A stretch of DNA of 64,000 bases from Dyadobacter sp. 3J3 (GCF_009801115.1 NZ_VTOL01000022.1:1-64000), one strand, 5' to 3'. Shown: positions 1 to 9,004, counted from the stretch's first letter. The notes: a model not told the origin generated them from the sequence alone. A program made the numbers and translations.

Positions 1-87
1 AAAAAGTAATCCGAACCAAACTTTGCGATGAATTCAAATTCATTACAGAAACGGTTTTGCTGCAGAGAGCTTTCATAAAGTTATTAA

Positions 88-1437
88 TCACGAAACAAAA
101 TTCCTTATTGGGTAACTTTGCGTGAAATTTTCTAGCAAATATTCTATAAACTTATAATTTTCTCCCCAATACAAATGCACATAAGAAGCGAACGTATTCA
201 GTTTTCGGTAAAGCTGTGTTTCCACTTCCATTCCTTTGGCATTTTTAACAATGACAGATTCAGCACATAAAGCATTTTTCACCAATCTGGAATAATGAAA
301 TTCATGTCCTCTCATTTCCAGATCATTCCATCTAACCGTCCGGTATCCCAACGTCAACTTAGAATTTTCCATAGAAGTCGAGGAATCCAGAATACCAGCC
401 ATTGGGAAATTTAAGCCTTCGGAAGTAATAATATTTTTTCCTAAATACATCAAACCTCCGCATTCAGCAAAAGTTAACCCGCCATTCAAACAATAAGATT
501 GAATACTTTCAAGCATTGACTTATTCTCACTTAATCCATCAGCAAACAATTCAGGATAACCACCAGGCAGATATAAGAAATCCGTTTCAGGAAGTTCCTT
601 ATCATGCAATGGACTGAAAAACGTGACCTCGCCTAAGGAAGAAAGTACTTCAATGTTTTGGTGATAAGTAAAAGTAAAAGCTTCATCACGGGCGATGGAT
701 ATTTTATGTTTTTGAGCTAAAACAGGATTTCGAGATATGGTTTTTGACTCTATTTTGGGAAGGATTTCTCTCTTAGAAATTTCCAGTAACCGATCAATAT
801 TTATCGTTTTTGGAATCTCTTCAGCCAGTTTTTCAATGATACTTTCATAATCCGTTTCAGCAGAAATGTGTAATCCCAGATGTCTTGAAGGAATCGATAG
901 CGTTTCATTTTTTGGTAAATAGCCCAACGATTCAATACCGACTTCCTCGCATGCATCTTTCAAAAAACGGTAATGCGATTCGGTACTGACAAAGTTGAAA
1001 ATCGCTCCGACAACGCGAATGCCTTTATAGAAATTCTTAAAACCATATAACAAAGGGGCTGCGGAATATGCCATTGATTTAGCATTGATCACCAGAATGA
1101 CCGGAATATCCAGCAACTCCGCAATAGCCGCGCTGCTTCCCTGCATTTTATCAGCACCATCAAAAAGTCCCATAACACCTTCGGTTACGGAAACATCGGA
1201 TTCACTGGAATATTGAGCGTAAATGTTTTTCACATGTGCTTCCGAAGCCATGAAGGTATCCAGATTTATCCCCGGACTTCCGGATGCTGTGGTATGGTGC
1301 TGGGTATCAATATAATCGGGGCCGCATTTGAAAGGCTGAACCGTTAATCCACGATTCTTCAAAGCCCGCAAGAGCCCCAGGGTAAGGGTTGTCTTACCTG
1401 AATTACTGGAAGGAGCTGAAATGAGGAAATGAGTCAT
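88..1437 (-). CDS. cbiA: Cobyrinate a,c-diamide synthase (CbiA/CobB family)
   Basis: This 449-residue cytoplasmic enzyme would amidate the a- and c-side chains of cobyrinic acid using ATP and glutamine, a step of cobalamin ring synthesis. The N-terminus has the dethiobiotin-synthetase-like P-loop (residues 8-17, with GKTT). The C-terminal half is a class I glutamine amidotransferase-like domain with the nucleophile Cys in ECGG near residue 326 and a late His in the VHLYW motif near 421. The length matches the family. The ATG at 1437 gives a start directly before the P-loop strand. It lies in the same neighbourhood as a B12 riboswitch but on the opposite strand. CobQ is a related alternative, but the length and the N-terminal P-loop layout favour CbiA. 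Confidence 0.93.
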   Translation of the reverse strand: MTHFLISAPSSNSGKTTLTLGLLRALKNRGLTVQPFKCGPDYIDTQHHTTASGSPGINLDTFMASEAHVKNIYAQYSSESDVSVTEGVMGLFDGADKMQGSSAAIAELLDIPVILVINAKSMAYSAAPLLYGFKNFYKGIRVVGAIFNFVSTESHYRFLKDACEEVGIESLGYLPKNETLSIPSRHLGLHISAETDYESIIEKLAEEIPKTINIDRLLEISKREILPKIESKTISRNPVLAQKHKISIARDEAFTFTYHQNIEVLSSLGEVTFFSPLHDKELPETDFLYLPGGYPELFADGLSENKSMLESIQSYCLNGGLTFAECGGLMYLGKNIITSEGLNFPMAGILDSSTSMENSKLTLGYRTVRWNDLEMRGHEFHYSRLVKNALCAESVIVKNAKGMEVETQLYRKLNTFASYVHLYWGENYKFIEYLLENFTQSYPIRNFVS

Positions 1438-1443
1438 AGTTTA

Positions 1444-1557
1444 TAGGTTACACAGAGAAACGCAGAGTCAAAAGGAGATACACAGAGATTTTATTTTGAG
1501 ATAAAGAAAAAACTCTGTGTCCCTCTTTTTAACTCTGTGAATCTCTGTGTAACCTTT
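1444..1557. repeat. Long inverted repeat between S15 hydrolase and cbiA
   Basis: The two halves (about 1444-1494 and 1506-1557) are reverse complements with only a few mismatches. Each arm contains GGTTACACAGAGA and a second ACACAGAG block. The short centre would fold into a very long hairpin. It sits in the 127-bp gap between two minus-strand genes, so it could end transcription of the S15 gene, or be a dispersed intergenic repeat. No open reading frame is present. Confidence 0.85.
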
Positions 1558-1564
1558 TAGCTGC

Positions 1565-3439
1565 CTATTTCAGTACAGGCAACACCACGTTACTCGCGTT
1601 TTTTAGATCGTGATGAACTGTGATTTTGGCTGATTGGAAATCGGATTCGTTGGCTTCGAAGATGTTGATGAATTTTTGCGGGTTACGGTCGACCAGCGGG
1701 AACCAGCTGCTTTGGATTTGTACCATCACACGGTGACCTTTTTTGAACGTATGTGCGATTTCATTCAGTTTGAAAGACACTTTTTCAACCTTGTCTTTTA
1801 CAAACGGTTCCGGTTTTGAGAAGCTGTTACGGAATTTTCCTCGGAAAACTTCCGCTCTTACCATTTGCTGATATCCACTCATATCCAGCGGTTTTGGCTG
1901 TCCGCGCTGCACTTGCGCAGGCAAACTATCCGGCCAAACGTCAATTACTTTTACTATAAAATCTGCGTCCGTTCCTGTGATAGAAACAAAAAGATTTGCC
2001 GTAATTTCTCCAGTTAAAGTTAAATCTGAGGTTAGAGAATCTGTTTGGAAAAAGATCACATCCGGGCGGCGGGAGGCAAAGCGCTGATCTTCGGCCATGT
2101 ATTTATTATTTCTGTCGCCGCTGATTTCGTTTGTATATGGAACAGGTTTCGCAGGGTCACTGATATATTCAGTTACTGCTTTTGTCGCCTTTGGTTTTTC
2201 AGCGGATAGTTTTCCTTTGGATTGGAAATAAAATGTTTCTGGCTGACTGTTTTTCGGTGGCCATACGTCATAATTTTTCCATTGGTTAGAACCTGTTTCA
2301 AAAACCGTAGCTTCTGCCTGGGTGAATTCGCCTTTGTCTTTCAAATAAAAATTGAAAAATTTAGTCTCGATTTCATTCTGGTAATATTGGTTCAAATCGG
2401 CACCAAACTGATAATCTGCAAATGATTTCCAGGTTGGAGAAGCCCAGCCGCCGTGTGTCCATGGACCCATAACCAGTCTTGTGTTATTGTTTGGAGATTG
2501 TTTTTCAATAGCAGAATATGTTTTCAAAGCACCATAAAGATCTTCCGCATCAAACCATCCGCCGACAACCATCACCGCCGGTTTTATATTATTCAAATGC
2601 TTTTTAATATTCCGGGATTGCCAGAATTCGTCGTAAGTGTCGTGGGATGTAACTTGTCGCCAAACACTGTTTGGGTCTGAAAAGTATGCATTTGTATTTG
2701 CTTTTTTCAGCGGGCCGAAGTCCAGGAAATATTGATAGGCATCACTAAAATCTGCATTGAAAAATGGTTTGTAACTTTCTCCGTTAGCACTTTTCGGACC
2801 GTCGAAATGGCTGTAAAAACCAAAATTATCCATCAGGAAAAATGCACCGTTATGGTTACAGTCGTCTCCTAAAAACTCATCCGACATCGGTGCTTGCGGT
2901 GAAACTGCTTTCAGAGCCGGGTGCGCATCCGGCAAAGCAGCCGAAGAATAATAACCCGGAAATGAAATTCCATAGATTCCTACTTTTCCATTGGAAGTTG
3001 TATTTTTCAACAGCCATTCAATCGTATCATAAGTATCGCTTGATTCATCGACGTCTTTATTTGTCTTTTTGTTGTCAATAGCCGGCGTCATTTCCCGGAA
3101 ATTTCCTTCACTTTTATAACGTCCCCGTGCATCCTGATAAACAAAAATGTATTTTTCTTTCATCAAAACACCATTCGGTCCGATGCGTAGACGGTAATTA
3201 TTTGCACCATACGGACGGCAGGAATAAGGAGTACGCTGCATCAAAATCGGATACTTTTCGTCATTATCTCTTGGGGTGTAAATAGCAGTATATAACTTCA
3301 CACCATCCCGCATTTCGATGAATTGTTCGGTTTTTTGATAGTTTTTTCTAACCCAACCTGTGTCAGGCATCGCTGCATTTTGGGCATGGGAAAGAAGTGG
3401 AAATAAAAATAGGAAGAGGTAAAGAAATCTGTGCTTCAT
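1565..3439 (-). CDS. Secreted CocE/NonD-type S15 family hydrolase
   Basis: A 624-residue alpha/beta-hydrolase of the X-Pro dipeptidyl peptidase S15 / CocE-NonD group, expected to cleave acyl or peptide bonds in the periplasm. A signal peptide ends at SHAQ (about residue 20). The nucleophile is Ser159 in GISFPG, the acid is probably Asp297 in GGWFDAED, and the His is 329 in GPWTHGG. The C-terminal jelly-roll part (about 430-620) is typical of the family. I chose the ATG at 3439, which starts the signal peptide; an ATG at 3451 would add four residues, and the TTG further up is less likely. The substrate cannot be told: peptidase, glutaryl-acylase-like and esterase members share this fold. Confidence 0.88.
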   Translation of the reverse strand: MKHRFLYLFLFLFPLLSHAQNAAMPDTGWVRKNYQKTEQFIEMRDGVKLYTAIYTPRDNDEKYPILMQRTPYSCRPYGANNYRLRIGPNGVLMKEKYIFVYQDARGRYKSEGNFREMTPAIDNKKTNKDVDESSDTYDTIEWLLKNTTSNGKVGIYGISFPGYYSSAALPDAHPALKAVSPQAPMSDEFLGDDCNHNGAFFLMDNFGFYSHFDGPKSANGESYKPFFNADFSDAYQYFLDFGPLKKANTNAYFSDPNSVWRQVTSHDTYDEFWQSRNIKKHLNNIKPAVMVVGGWFDAEDLYGALKTYSAIEKQSPNNNTRLVMGPWTHGGWASPTWKSFADYQFGADLNQYYQNEIETKFFNFYLKDKGEFTQAEATVFETGSNQWKNYDVWPPKNSQPETFYFQSKGKLSAEKPKATKAVTEYISDPAKPVPYTNEISGDRNNKYMAEDQRFASRRPDVIFFQTDSLTSDLTLTGEITANLFVSITGTDADFIVKVIDVWPDSLPAQVQRGQPKPLDMSGYQQMVRAEVFRGKFRNSFSKPEPFVKDKVEKVSFKLNEIAHTFKKGHRVMVQIQSSWFPLVDRNPQKFINIFEANESDFQSAKITVHHDLKNASNVVLPVLK

Positions 3440-3553
3440 AGGAGTAAGCATTAATGGTTGTTTTGACAAAAATACATTAAGAATCGGGTTTGTTGGTATG
3501 GGTGAATTTTAAAGAGGGAGCAAAATAATTTAATCAACTACCGAATTAAATAC

Positions 3554-3561
3554 TAAGTTTG
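3554..3561 (+). promoter_or_regulatory. Probable -7 box of the riboswitch promoter
   Basis: TAAGTTTG fits the Bacteroidota -7 consensus TAnnTTTG and lies just before the first base-paired part of the cobalamin riboswitch. No good TTG is seen at the expected -33 distance. Confidence 0.4.
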
Positions 3562-3565
3562 CAGC

Positions 3566-3838
3566 CGTTAAGTGGTGTGTGAAGTATTATTTGCTTTACG
3601 CTTAAAAGGGAATCCGGTGAGAATCCGGAGTAGTACCCGCTGCTGTAAGTTCACTAAAAAGTCACAACATTTTTGCCACTGGGTGGACAATGTTGAATGA
3701 TAGAATAGGTGAATGACAGAATGATGGAGTGAGCCTGATCTCGGCGGTTTCCACCATTCTATCATTCAAAATTCACTCATTCAAAATTAACCCGGGAAGG
3801 CGTTGTGGGTAGAACGAGCCAGAAGACCTGCCATCTAA
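3566..3838 (+). promoter_or_regulatory. Cobalamin (adenosylcobalamin) riboswitch
   Basis: The conserved core is readable: GGGAATCCGGTGAGAATCC at about 3608-3627, then ACCCGCTGCTGT about 3637-3648, and the B12-box-like GAGCCAGAAGACCTGCC at about 3815-3832. Between them is a long peripheral arm (about 3691-3787) with repeat-like sequence. It precedes the permease and TonB receptor genes on the same strand, so excess cobalamin is expected to lower their expression. The ~150 bases to the permease start contain the expression platform, which I could not fold with certainty. Confidence 0.93.
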
Positions 3839-3986
3839 CATCATATTCGGAATGCTTTCGGGAAAAAAGGCGTGAGGTTACTGGTTTGGCAGCGGTATTT
3901 TGTTGTCAGGTTGCTTCGTATTGTATTTTCCATAAGTTGCCCGTCGTATGATAAACGGGTTTTCTCAATAACTTATGTGAAAGGAA

Positions 3987-4622
3987 ATGATCAATTATTT
4001 ACTTGTAGATTCTCTTCTTCTTGGTGTTCAGCACTCTTTTGAGCCGGATCATATGGCGGCTGTTTCTGTTTTGGCCACTGAAAAAAATCAAAAACCAAAA
4101 GATCGTTTGAAGCTGATCTGGCGGTCGTCGCATTGGGCGCTCGGACATTCTTTGACGTTGATACTTTTCGCTTGCCTGGTTTTAATATTGAAATCAACAA
4201 TTTCTCTCAACATTTCTGAAAAAGTTGAACTGGTAATCGGGCCTTTGATGATCTGGTTGGGGATTGTCGCCTTTCGGCGGAATTTCAGAAAGCCTGATTT
4301 GACAGTTCAACCGGTAATAGATCAAAAATTCAGCCGCTCATTTTGGGTGGGTATGGTACATGGACTGGCCGGAACTGGCGGTGCCTGCGCAGTAGCGTTA
4401 ACCTTGGCTGCAAGTGACGCTTATACCGCTGTCTGGATTATTATTCTTCAAAGTTTCGGGATCATTTTCTCTATGTCCGCTTATGGATATTTCTTCGCTT
4501 TTTCAATCAATAAATTCGCTGCAAAACGTGATTCAGTTTTGAAAATTATCAATTATGTAGTCGGGACTTTCTCAATCATTATCGGTCTGATTACACTATA
4601 CGGCGCTTTTGAAGGGCAATAA
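3987..4622 (+). CDS. Cobalt/nickel-type permease (UreH/NicO-like)
   Basis: A 211-residue integral membrane protein with about six hydrophobic segments. Metal-site features are HSFEPDH in the first segment (residues 16-22, matching the Hx4DH signature of nickel/cobalt carriers), His49 and His54 in the second, and GMVHGLAGTGG near residues 121-131. It is the first gene after the cobalamin riboswitch and is followed after 61 bases by a BtuB-like receptor. Cobalt import for B12 synthesis is therefore the best reading. It is shorter than classical NiCoT proteins (usually over 300 residues). It could be annotated as a sulfite exporter TauE/SafE relative, but the riboswitch argues for metal. Confidence 0.8.
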   Translation: MINYLLVDSLLLGVQHSFEPDHMAAVSVLATEKNQKPKDRLKLIWRSSHWALGHSLTLILFACLVLILKSTISLNISEKVELVIGPLMIWLGIVAFRRNFRKPDLTVQPVIDQKFSRSFWVGMVHGLAGTGGACAVALTLAASDAYTAVWIIILQSFGIIFSMSAYGYFFAFSINKFAAKRDSVLKIINYVVGTFSIIIGLITLYGAFEGQ

Positions 4623-4683
4623 TGCTCAGTGTATTTTCTTTCGTTTCGCTTAAATCGCATACCATTTTATATATCCATACCCA

Positions 4684-6879
4684 ATGAATTTCAATTTTTA
4701 CCAAGCTACCATTCATCAACTCACGTTTGCAGGTCTACTAGCCATGACCGCCACTTTCTGTGCGCAAGCACAGGAGGTGGTTTTATCTGATTCTACACGA
4801 GAAAATATATTGAATCCGGTTGTCGTAACGGCTACACGTTATGAAACCCGGAAAGAAAAAATACCGCAAAAACTGGACATTATTACCCGTCAGGATATCG
4901 AAATGACACCTTCAAATGACCTGACGGATATTGTTCGGAAAACCGCCGCGGTGGATGTAATTCAATATCCAAATTTGTCTTCGGGTATCGGTATCCGTGG
5001 TTTTCGGCCTCAGTTTTCAGGCTTAAATCAGCGCACTTTATTGCTGATTGACGGACGCGCTGCGGGGGCAACCAATTTATCTCAGATTAATTTGAATGGT
5101 GTTGAGAGAATTGAAGTTTTGAAAGGTCCTGCCTCTTCATTGTATGGTTCACAGGCGATGGGCGGCGTGATCAATATCATTACCCAAAGATCAAAAGGCG
5201 ATACAAAGGGAAATGGATTTCTGGAATACGGCAGTTTTCAATCCTATCAGGCGGGCTTGAATGCAGGCGGGAATCTGACTAAAAAACTGGATTATGATAT
5301 GTCCTTCTCTTATTTCGAAAGATCGAAAGATTACAAGATCGGGAAATGGAATTTGTTTCGTGATGCTTTTGATTATAACACGGTCAGGAAAAATTACACA
5401 GCTCAACCGGTCCAGGATGTTGATGAAACGCTGGCAGACGGCGCGGCGAGACCTTATACGAAACTTCATTATTTCACAGGTTCTTTAAGACTGGGTTACC
5501 AGTTAAATGACAATTGGAGAATTGATATCCGTGGCGATAAATTCCAGGCTAAAAATGTAGAATCGCCGGGAGAAATTTCTTCAGGTTCTACTGAGGCAAG
5601 TACCAAAGATGTTGATCGCGCAGCATTTGATGTTTCACTAACCGGGAAAATCGGGAATCATAGTCCGAGCCTGAAAGTTTTTACTTCGGAAGAAAATACG
5701 AAAAACTATACACTGAATGTTTCCGGCAAACCTGTTGTGCCTTTCCGCTCCGCTGAACTTGGAAATAATTGGAAAGGTATTCAGGTAAAAGATGTCTGGA
5801 CAATTGGAAATCATTCTTTAATTGTTGGGTATGACTATCTGAATTCATCAACAGAAAGTCGCCGCTGGACAAACGATACTACGGAACGTGCGCCGACGCA
5901 GCCTGCTTATGCCATTATTTCTTCTGCATTTTTTGCTCAGGCGATGTTGAATTTTGGGCGATTGACGGTGCAGCCGGGTGTGCGTTATGATCATATTACT
6001 TTTGATGTAAAGGAAACGGCGCTTTTGCCAACTTATAAAGCAGGCAAAAAAATGATTCCGTTTACAAGTCCGAGCTTGGGTGTAAGTTATGAACTGATAC
6101 GTTCCTTACGCGTGAAAGGAACAATCGGTCGTGCTTTTGTGACAACAGACGCTTACAGCGTGGCGGGGTATAATGAAGTGCGTGATGCAAAAGGAAGAAT
6201 CGCGGTGACCGCCGGAAATCCTGATCTGAAAAATGAAAGCAGTGTGAGCTGGGATTTGGGTTTAAGTTTTAACAAACCAAAAACAGGTCTTTCGGCAAAC
6301 GTTACTTATTTTTCAACAAAGGTAACAAACCGGATTGCCAAGGTGATCAGAACGGTTAATGAGCCGCTGGCAAATAAAGATGTGATTGTTTCCCGCGCGA
6401 CATTTGTCAACGCAGCCAATGCAGAAATCCGTGGTTTGGAAACGGAAGTGACGTATGATTTTGGTGCCTTATCAAATTACAGATATTCGCTGAAAACCTT
6501 TGTAAACGCTACCTCCATGTTCAAAGCGGCAGAAGATATTGTTGGAACGGACGAGTCAAAAGTAACCCGCGATATTCAGAATGTAGCGAAAAATACATTC
6601 AATTATGGTTTGGAATATGATAATTTAAAATGGTTGCGACTTCGTTTATCAGGTCGTACGATTGGAACACGGATGGATATCGATTATACCGATCCAATTA
6701 ATCCAGTTATCGATTATCCCAAATACATGGTTTTGGATTTTACAGCCGCTTTTAAAATTGCTCAGAAACATACGCTGGCATTGAAAGTGAACAATGTAAC
6801 AGATGAAAATTATTACGAAAAACGCGGCTATAATTTACCGGGCCGTGCCGTTTCAGTAAGATATACCGTGGCATTTTAA
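4684..6879 (+). CDS. BtuB-like TonB-dependent outer membrane receptor
   Basis: A 731-residue receptor with signal peptide (cleavage after AQAQ, about residue 30), a TonB box region (VVVTATRYETR), a plug domain (about 60-170, with the LLLIDGRAAG and RIEVLKGPASSLYGSQA motifs) and a C-terminal beta barrel ending in VAF. It is the second gene under the cobalamin riboswitch, which suggests uptake of cobalamin, other corrinoids or cobalt chelates. There is no separate periplasmic binding protein or ABC transporter (BtuFCD) in this window. A siderophore-type receptor is a less likely alternative given the riboswitch. Confidence 0.88.
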   Translation: MNFNFYQATIHQLTFAGLLAMTATFCAQAQEVVLSDSTRENILNPVVVTATRYETRKEKIPQKLDIITRQDIEMTPSNDLTDIVRKTAAVDVIQYPNLSSGIGIRGFRPQFSGLNQRTLLLIDGRAAGATNLSQINLNGVERIEVLKGPASSLYGSQAMGGVINIITQRSKGDTKGNGFLEYGSFQSYQAGLNAGGNLTKKLDYDMSFSYFERSKDYKIGKWNLFRDAFDYNTVRKNYTAQPVQDVDETLADGAARPYTKLHYFTGSLRLGYQLNDNWRIDIRGDKFQAKNVESPGEISSGSTEASTKDVDRAAFDVSLTGKIGNHSPSLKVFTSEENTKNYTLNVSGKPVVPFRSAELGNNWKGIQVKDVWTIGNHSLIVGYDYLNSSTESRRWTNDTTERAPTQPAYAIISSAFFAQAMLNFGRLTVQPGVRYDHITFDVKETALLPTYKAGKKMIPFTSPSLGVSYELIRSLRVKGTIGRAFVTTDAYSVAGYNEVRDAKGRIAVTAGNPDLKNESSVSWDLGLSFNKPKTGLSANVTYFSTKVTNRIAKVIRTVNEPLANKDVIVSRATFVNAANAEIRGLETEVTYDFGALSNYRYSLKTFVNATSMFKAAEDIVGTDESKVTRDIQNVAKNTFNYGLEYDNLKWLRLRLSGRTIGTRMDIDYTDPINPVIDYPKYMVLDFTAAFKIAQKHTLALKVNNVTDENYYEKRGYNLPGRAVSVRYTVAF

Positions 6880-6941
6880 TGATTCAAATTTGACTTTTGG
6901 TTACCAGAATGCTGAATTGAATTTTAAATAAACAATAATAT

Positions 6942-6984
6942 AAATCCTTCATCCGTACTTTTAGGGTGAAGGATTTTATTTTTA
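6942..6984 (+). terminator. Intrinsic terminator after TonB receptor
   Basis: A stem formed by ATCCTTCA-CC and GG-TGAAGGAT with a short loop is followed by TTTTATTTTTA, 60-100 bases after the receptor stop codon. Confidence 0.8.
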
Positions 6985-7008
6985 CGATACCGCTTAATCC
7001 AAATCATC

Positions 7009-7965
7009 ATGAGACAACGGACTTACAACCTGATTTCGACCTCCATTTTATACCTGATGTTTGTTTCAGTCGGTCAGGCCCAATCTGTATTTAATGTCAT
7101 TCCGCTTGGCGTAAAAGGCGGAGGTGCGGAAGGAAATCTTTCGGCTTATATGGTCGCTCCTGTTAATTCGCAGGCTTATGTTTGTCTGGATGGCGGGACG
7201 GTTCGGCAGGGAATTGAAGTCGCAGTTGCCAATGGCGCTTTTGCGGCTACGGCAGATCAGGTTTCAAGAAGTTTTGTTAAAGGATTTCTTATTTCTCACG
7301 CACATCTTGATCACGTTTCAGGTATGATCACAAACGCGCCAGAGGATACAGCGAAGTTTATTTATGCATTTCCAAAATGCCTGGAAATTATAAAAAATCA
7401 CTATTTCAATTGGGAAAGCTGGCCGAATTTTGGAAGTGAAGGTGTCAATCCTTTGAAAAAATATACCTACAAACCATTGTCAGAAGGCCAGGATATCCCG
7501 CTGGAAAATACAGAAATGACATTAAAAACTTTCTCGTTGAGCCATGGAAACCCTTATGAAAGTGCCGCTTTTTTAATTCAAACTAATGGAAAACAAGTTT
7601 TGTATTTTGGAGATACGGGTCCGGACGAGGTTGAAAAATCTACTAAACTTCAAAAAGTGTGGGAAGCAGTTGCTCCTTTGATCAAGGCAAAAACCTTGAC
7701 CGGAATTTTTATGGAAGTTTCGTATCCGAACGAACAGCCGGACAACAAACTTTTTGGTCATTTAACACCCAATTGGTTAATGAAGGAAATGGAAAAATTG
7801 GCGGTTTTGGCAGGCAAGGAAAATATGCGGGATTTGAGAGTGATTATCACCCATATCAAACCAGCCGGCCAGAATGAGATAATTATTAAAGGTCAGCTCG
7901 AAAGTAATAATGCTTTGGGCCTAAAAATCATTTATCCGGAACAAGGAACCGCTTTTGAATTATAA
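7009..7965 (+). CDS. Secreted class II 3',5'-cyclic nucleotide phosphodiesterase
   Basis: A 318-residue metallo-beta-lactamase-fold protein of the class II cAMP phosphodiesterase family (PF02112 type), which hydrolyses 3',5'-cyclic nucleotides. A signal peptide ends near GQAQ (residue 25), so it acts in the periplasm. The family signature is HAHLDHVSGM (His97, His99, Asp101, His102), and a second metal region is GDTGPD near residue 202. Further His residues are in LSHGNP, GHLTP and ITHIKP. It is monocistronic between two hairpins. A similar secreted enzyme is known in Aliivibrio (CpdP type). Its link to the upstream B12 genes is only positional. Confidence 0.87.
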   Translation: MRQRTYNLISTSILYLMFVSVGQAQSVFNVIPLGVKGGGAEGNLSAYMVAPVNSQAYVCLDGGTVRQGIEVAVANGAFAATADQVSRSFVKGFLISHAHLDHVSGMITNAPEDTAKFIYAFPKCLEIIKNHYFNWESWPNFGSEGVNPLKKYTYKPLSEGQDIPLENTEMTLKTFSLSHGNPYESAAFLIQTNGKQVLYFGDTGPDEVEKSTKLQKVWEAVAPLIKAKTLTGIFMEVSYPNEQPDNKLFGHLTPNWLMKEMEKLAVLAGKENMRDLRVIITHIKPAGQNEIIIKGQLESNNALGLKIIYPEQGTAFEL

Positions 7966-7967
7966 AA

Positions 7968-8014
7968 CCACGAATACATCAATCATACTTTCGTGAAAAT
8001 TGGTGTATTCGTGG
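7968..8014. terminator. Bidirectional hairpin between convergent genes
   Basis: CCACGAATACATCAAT and ATTGGTGTATTCGTGG pair over 16 positions with one mismatch. The structure lies between the convergent phosphodiesterase and DUF72 genes. There is no long T-run, so it may act as a barrier or mRNA 3'-end stabiliser as much as a terminator. Confidence 0.65.
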
Positions 8015-8024
8015 AAGAAGAATT

Positions 8025-8918
8025 TCAGAACAATCCCGTTTGTTTCAAAGCATTTGGATTGTGTGGGATTTTAATATCGGTACCAAATTCCTTATTTACT
8101 TTTTCAATCAGATAGGCCGATAAGAGTGGAGAAGCTTCTTCGTGGTTTTGGTGGACAAAGAAGAAAATATTATCAATTCCTTCTTCTACCCAAAGTTTGA
8201 GACGATCCATCCAGTCATCCAAACGCGAATAATCAGAATCCACATTGGCTCCGTTATAACGGATAAATGCAGTTGGCGTGGTCAAGCGCATGTGTAATAA
8301 ATCGCGGCGGCCAGCTGTATCTGTGATGATGTGTGTTATATTTTTCTTTTCCAGCTGCGCGTATAATTGGCTGGTGTCCCAGGAGCTATCGTACCAGCCG
8401 GTATGTCTTAATTCCAACGCAAGCGGAAAACCGGAAGGCCAGTCTTCCAGATAATCTCTTAGTATTTCCCAGTTTTTCGGGCCAAAATTATCCGGCATTT
8501 GTAAAAACAACATGCCCAGCTTTTCTTCCAGATGCGAAATATGATCAAGATAAACGCTTGTAGGTTGTTCAGCATCTTTTAATCTTTTCCAATGACTGAT
8601 TCCCTGATGCAATTTTGGGAAAAATCGAAATCCTTCCGGCGTTTTGGTATGCCAGCTATCAATCGTTTCAAGCGGGAAATTATTGTAAAAAGTGGCGTTA
8701 AGTTCAATGCTGTTGAATTGGGTTGAATAATATGCCAATTCATCTTTTGTACCTTTCGGATAAAAATTCTTTAAATCTGATTTATTCCATTTAGCACAAC
8801 CGATATAAATAGCTGGCTTGCCTTTTTTTGATTTTTCTAAAATGAGCTTGTTGTCTTTATTATCCGGTGGAAGTACGAAATCAACTACTTCAGGGGTATC
8901 AATTTTTCCGAATTTCAT
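8025..8918 (-). CDS. DUF72 (YecE-like) domain protein
   Basis: A 297-residue cytoplasmic protein of the DUF72/YecE family, a TIM-barrel-like fold whose biochemical role is not settled. Typical features are the N-terminal YIGCAKWNKSDLKNFYP stretch, the FNSIELNATFYN motif, LGMLFLQMPDNFGP, LALELRHTGWYD and the late YIRYNGAN segment. The length fits the family (240-310). The start ATG at 8918 gives about 30 residues before the conserved core, somewhat more than in short family members. It stands alone, with a convergent gene on one side and a cupin gene on the same strand upstream. Confidence 0.85.
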   Translation of the reverse strand: MKFGKIDTPEVVDFVLPPDNKDNKLILEKSKKGKPAIYIGCAKWNKSDLKNFYPKGTKDELAYYSTQFNSIELNATFYNNFPLETIDSWHTKTPEGFRFFPKLHQGISHWKRLKDAEQPTSVYLDHISHLEEKLGMLFLQMPDNFGPKNWEILRDYLEDWPSGFPLALELRHTGWYDSSWDTSQLYAQLEKKNITHIITDTAGRRDLLHMRLTTPTAFIRYNGANVDSDYSRLDDWMDRLKLWVEEGIDNIFFFVHQNHEEASPLLSAYLIEKVNKEFGTDIKIPHNPNALKQTGLF

Positions 8919-9004
8919 GGCTGGTTGGTTAGTATCCTGGTTTTCTTTTGGGATAATAAATATAATGAATCATCAGGGGCTAAGAACTCTGTTAGCTCAT
9001 GACC

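Noticed and set aside
29..44. Palindrome ATGAATT-CA-AATTCAT just beyond the cbiA end
   Set aside because: Seven-bp A/T-rich arms with a two-base centre cannot form a stable hairpin; likely chance.
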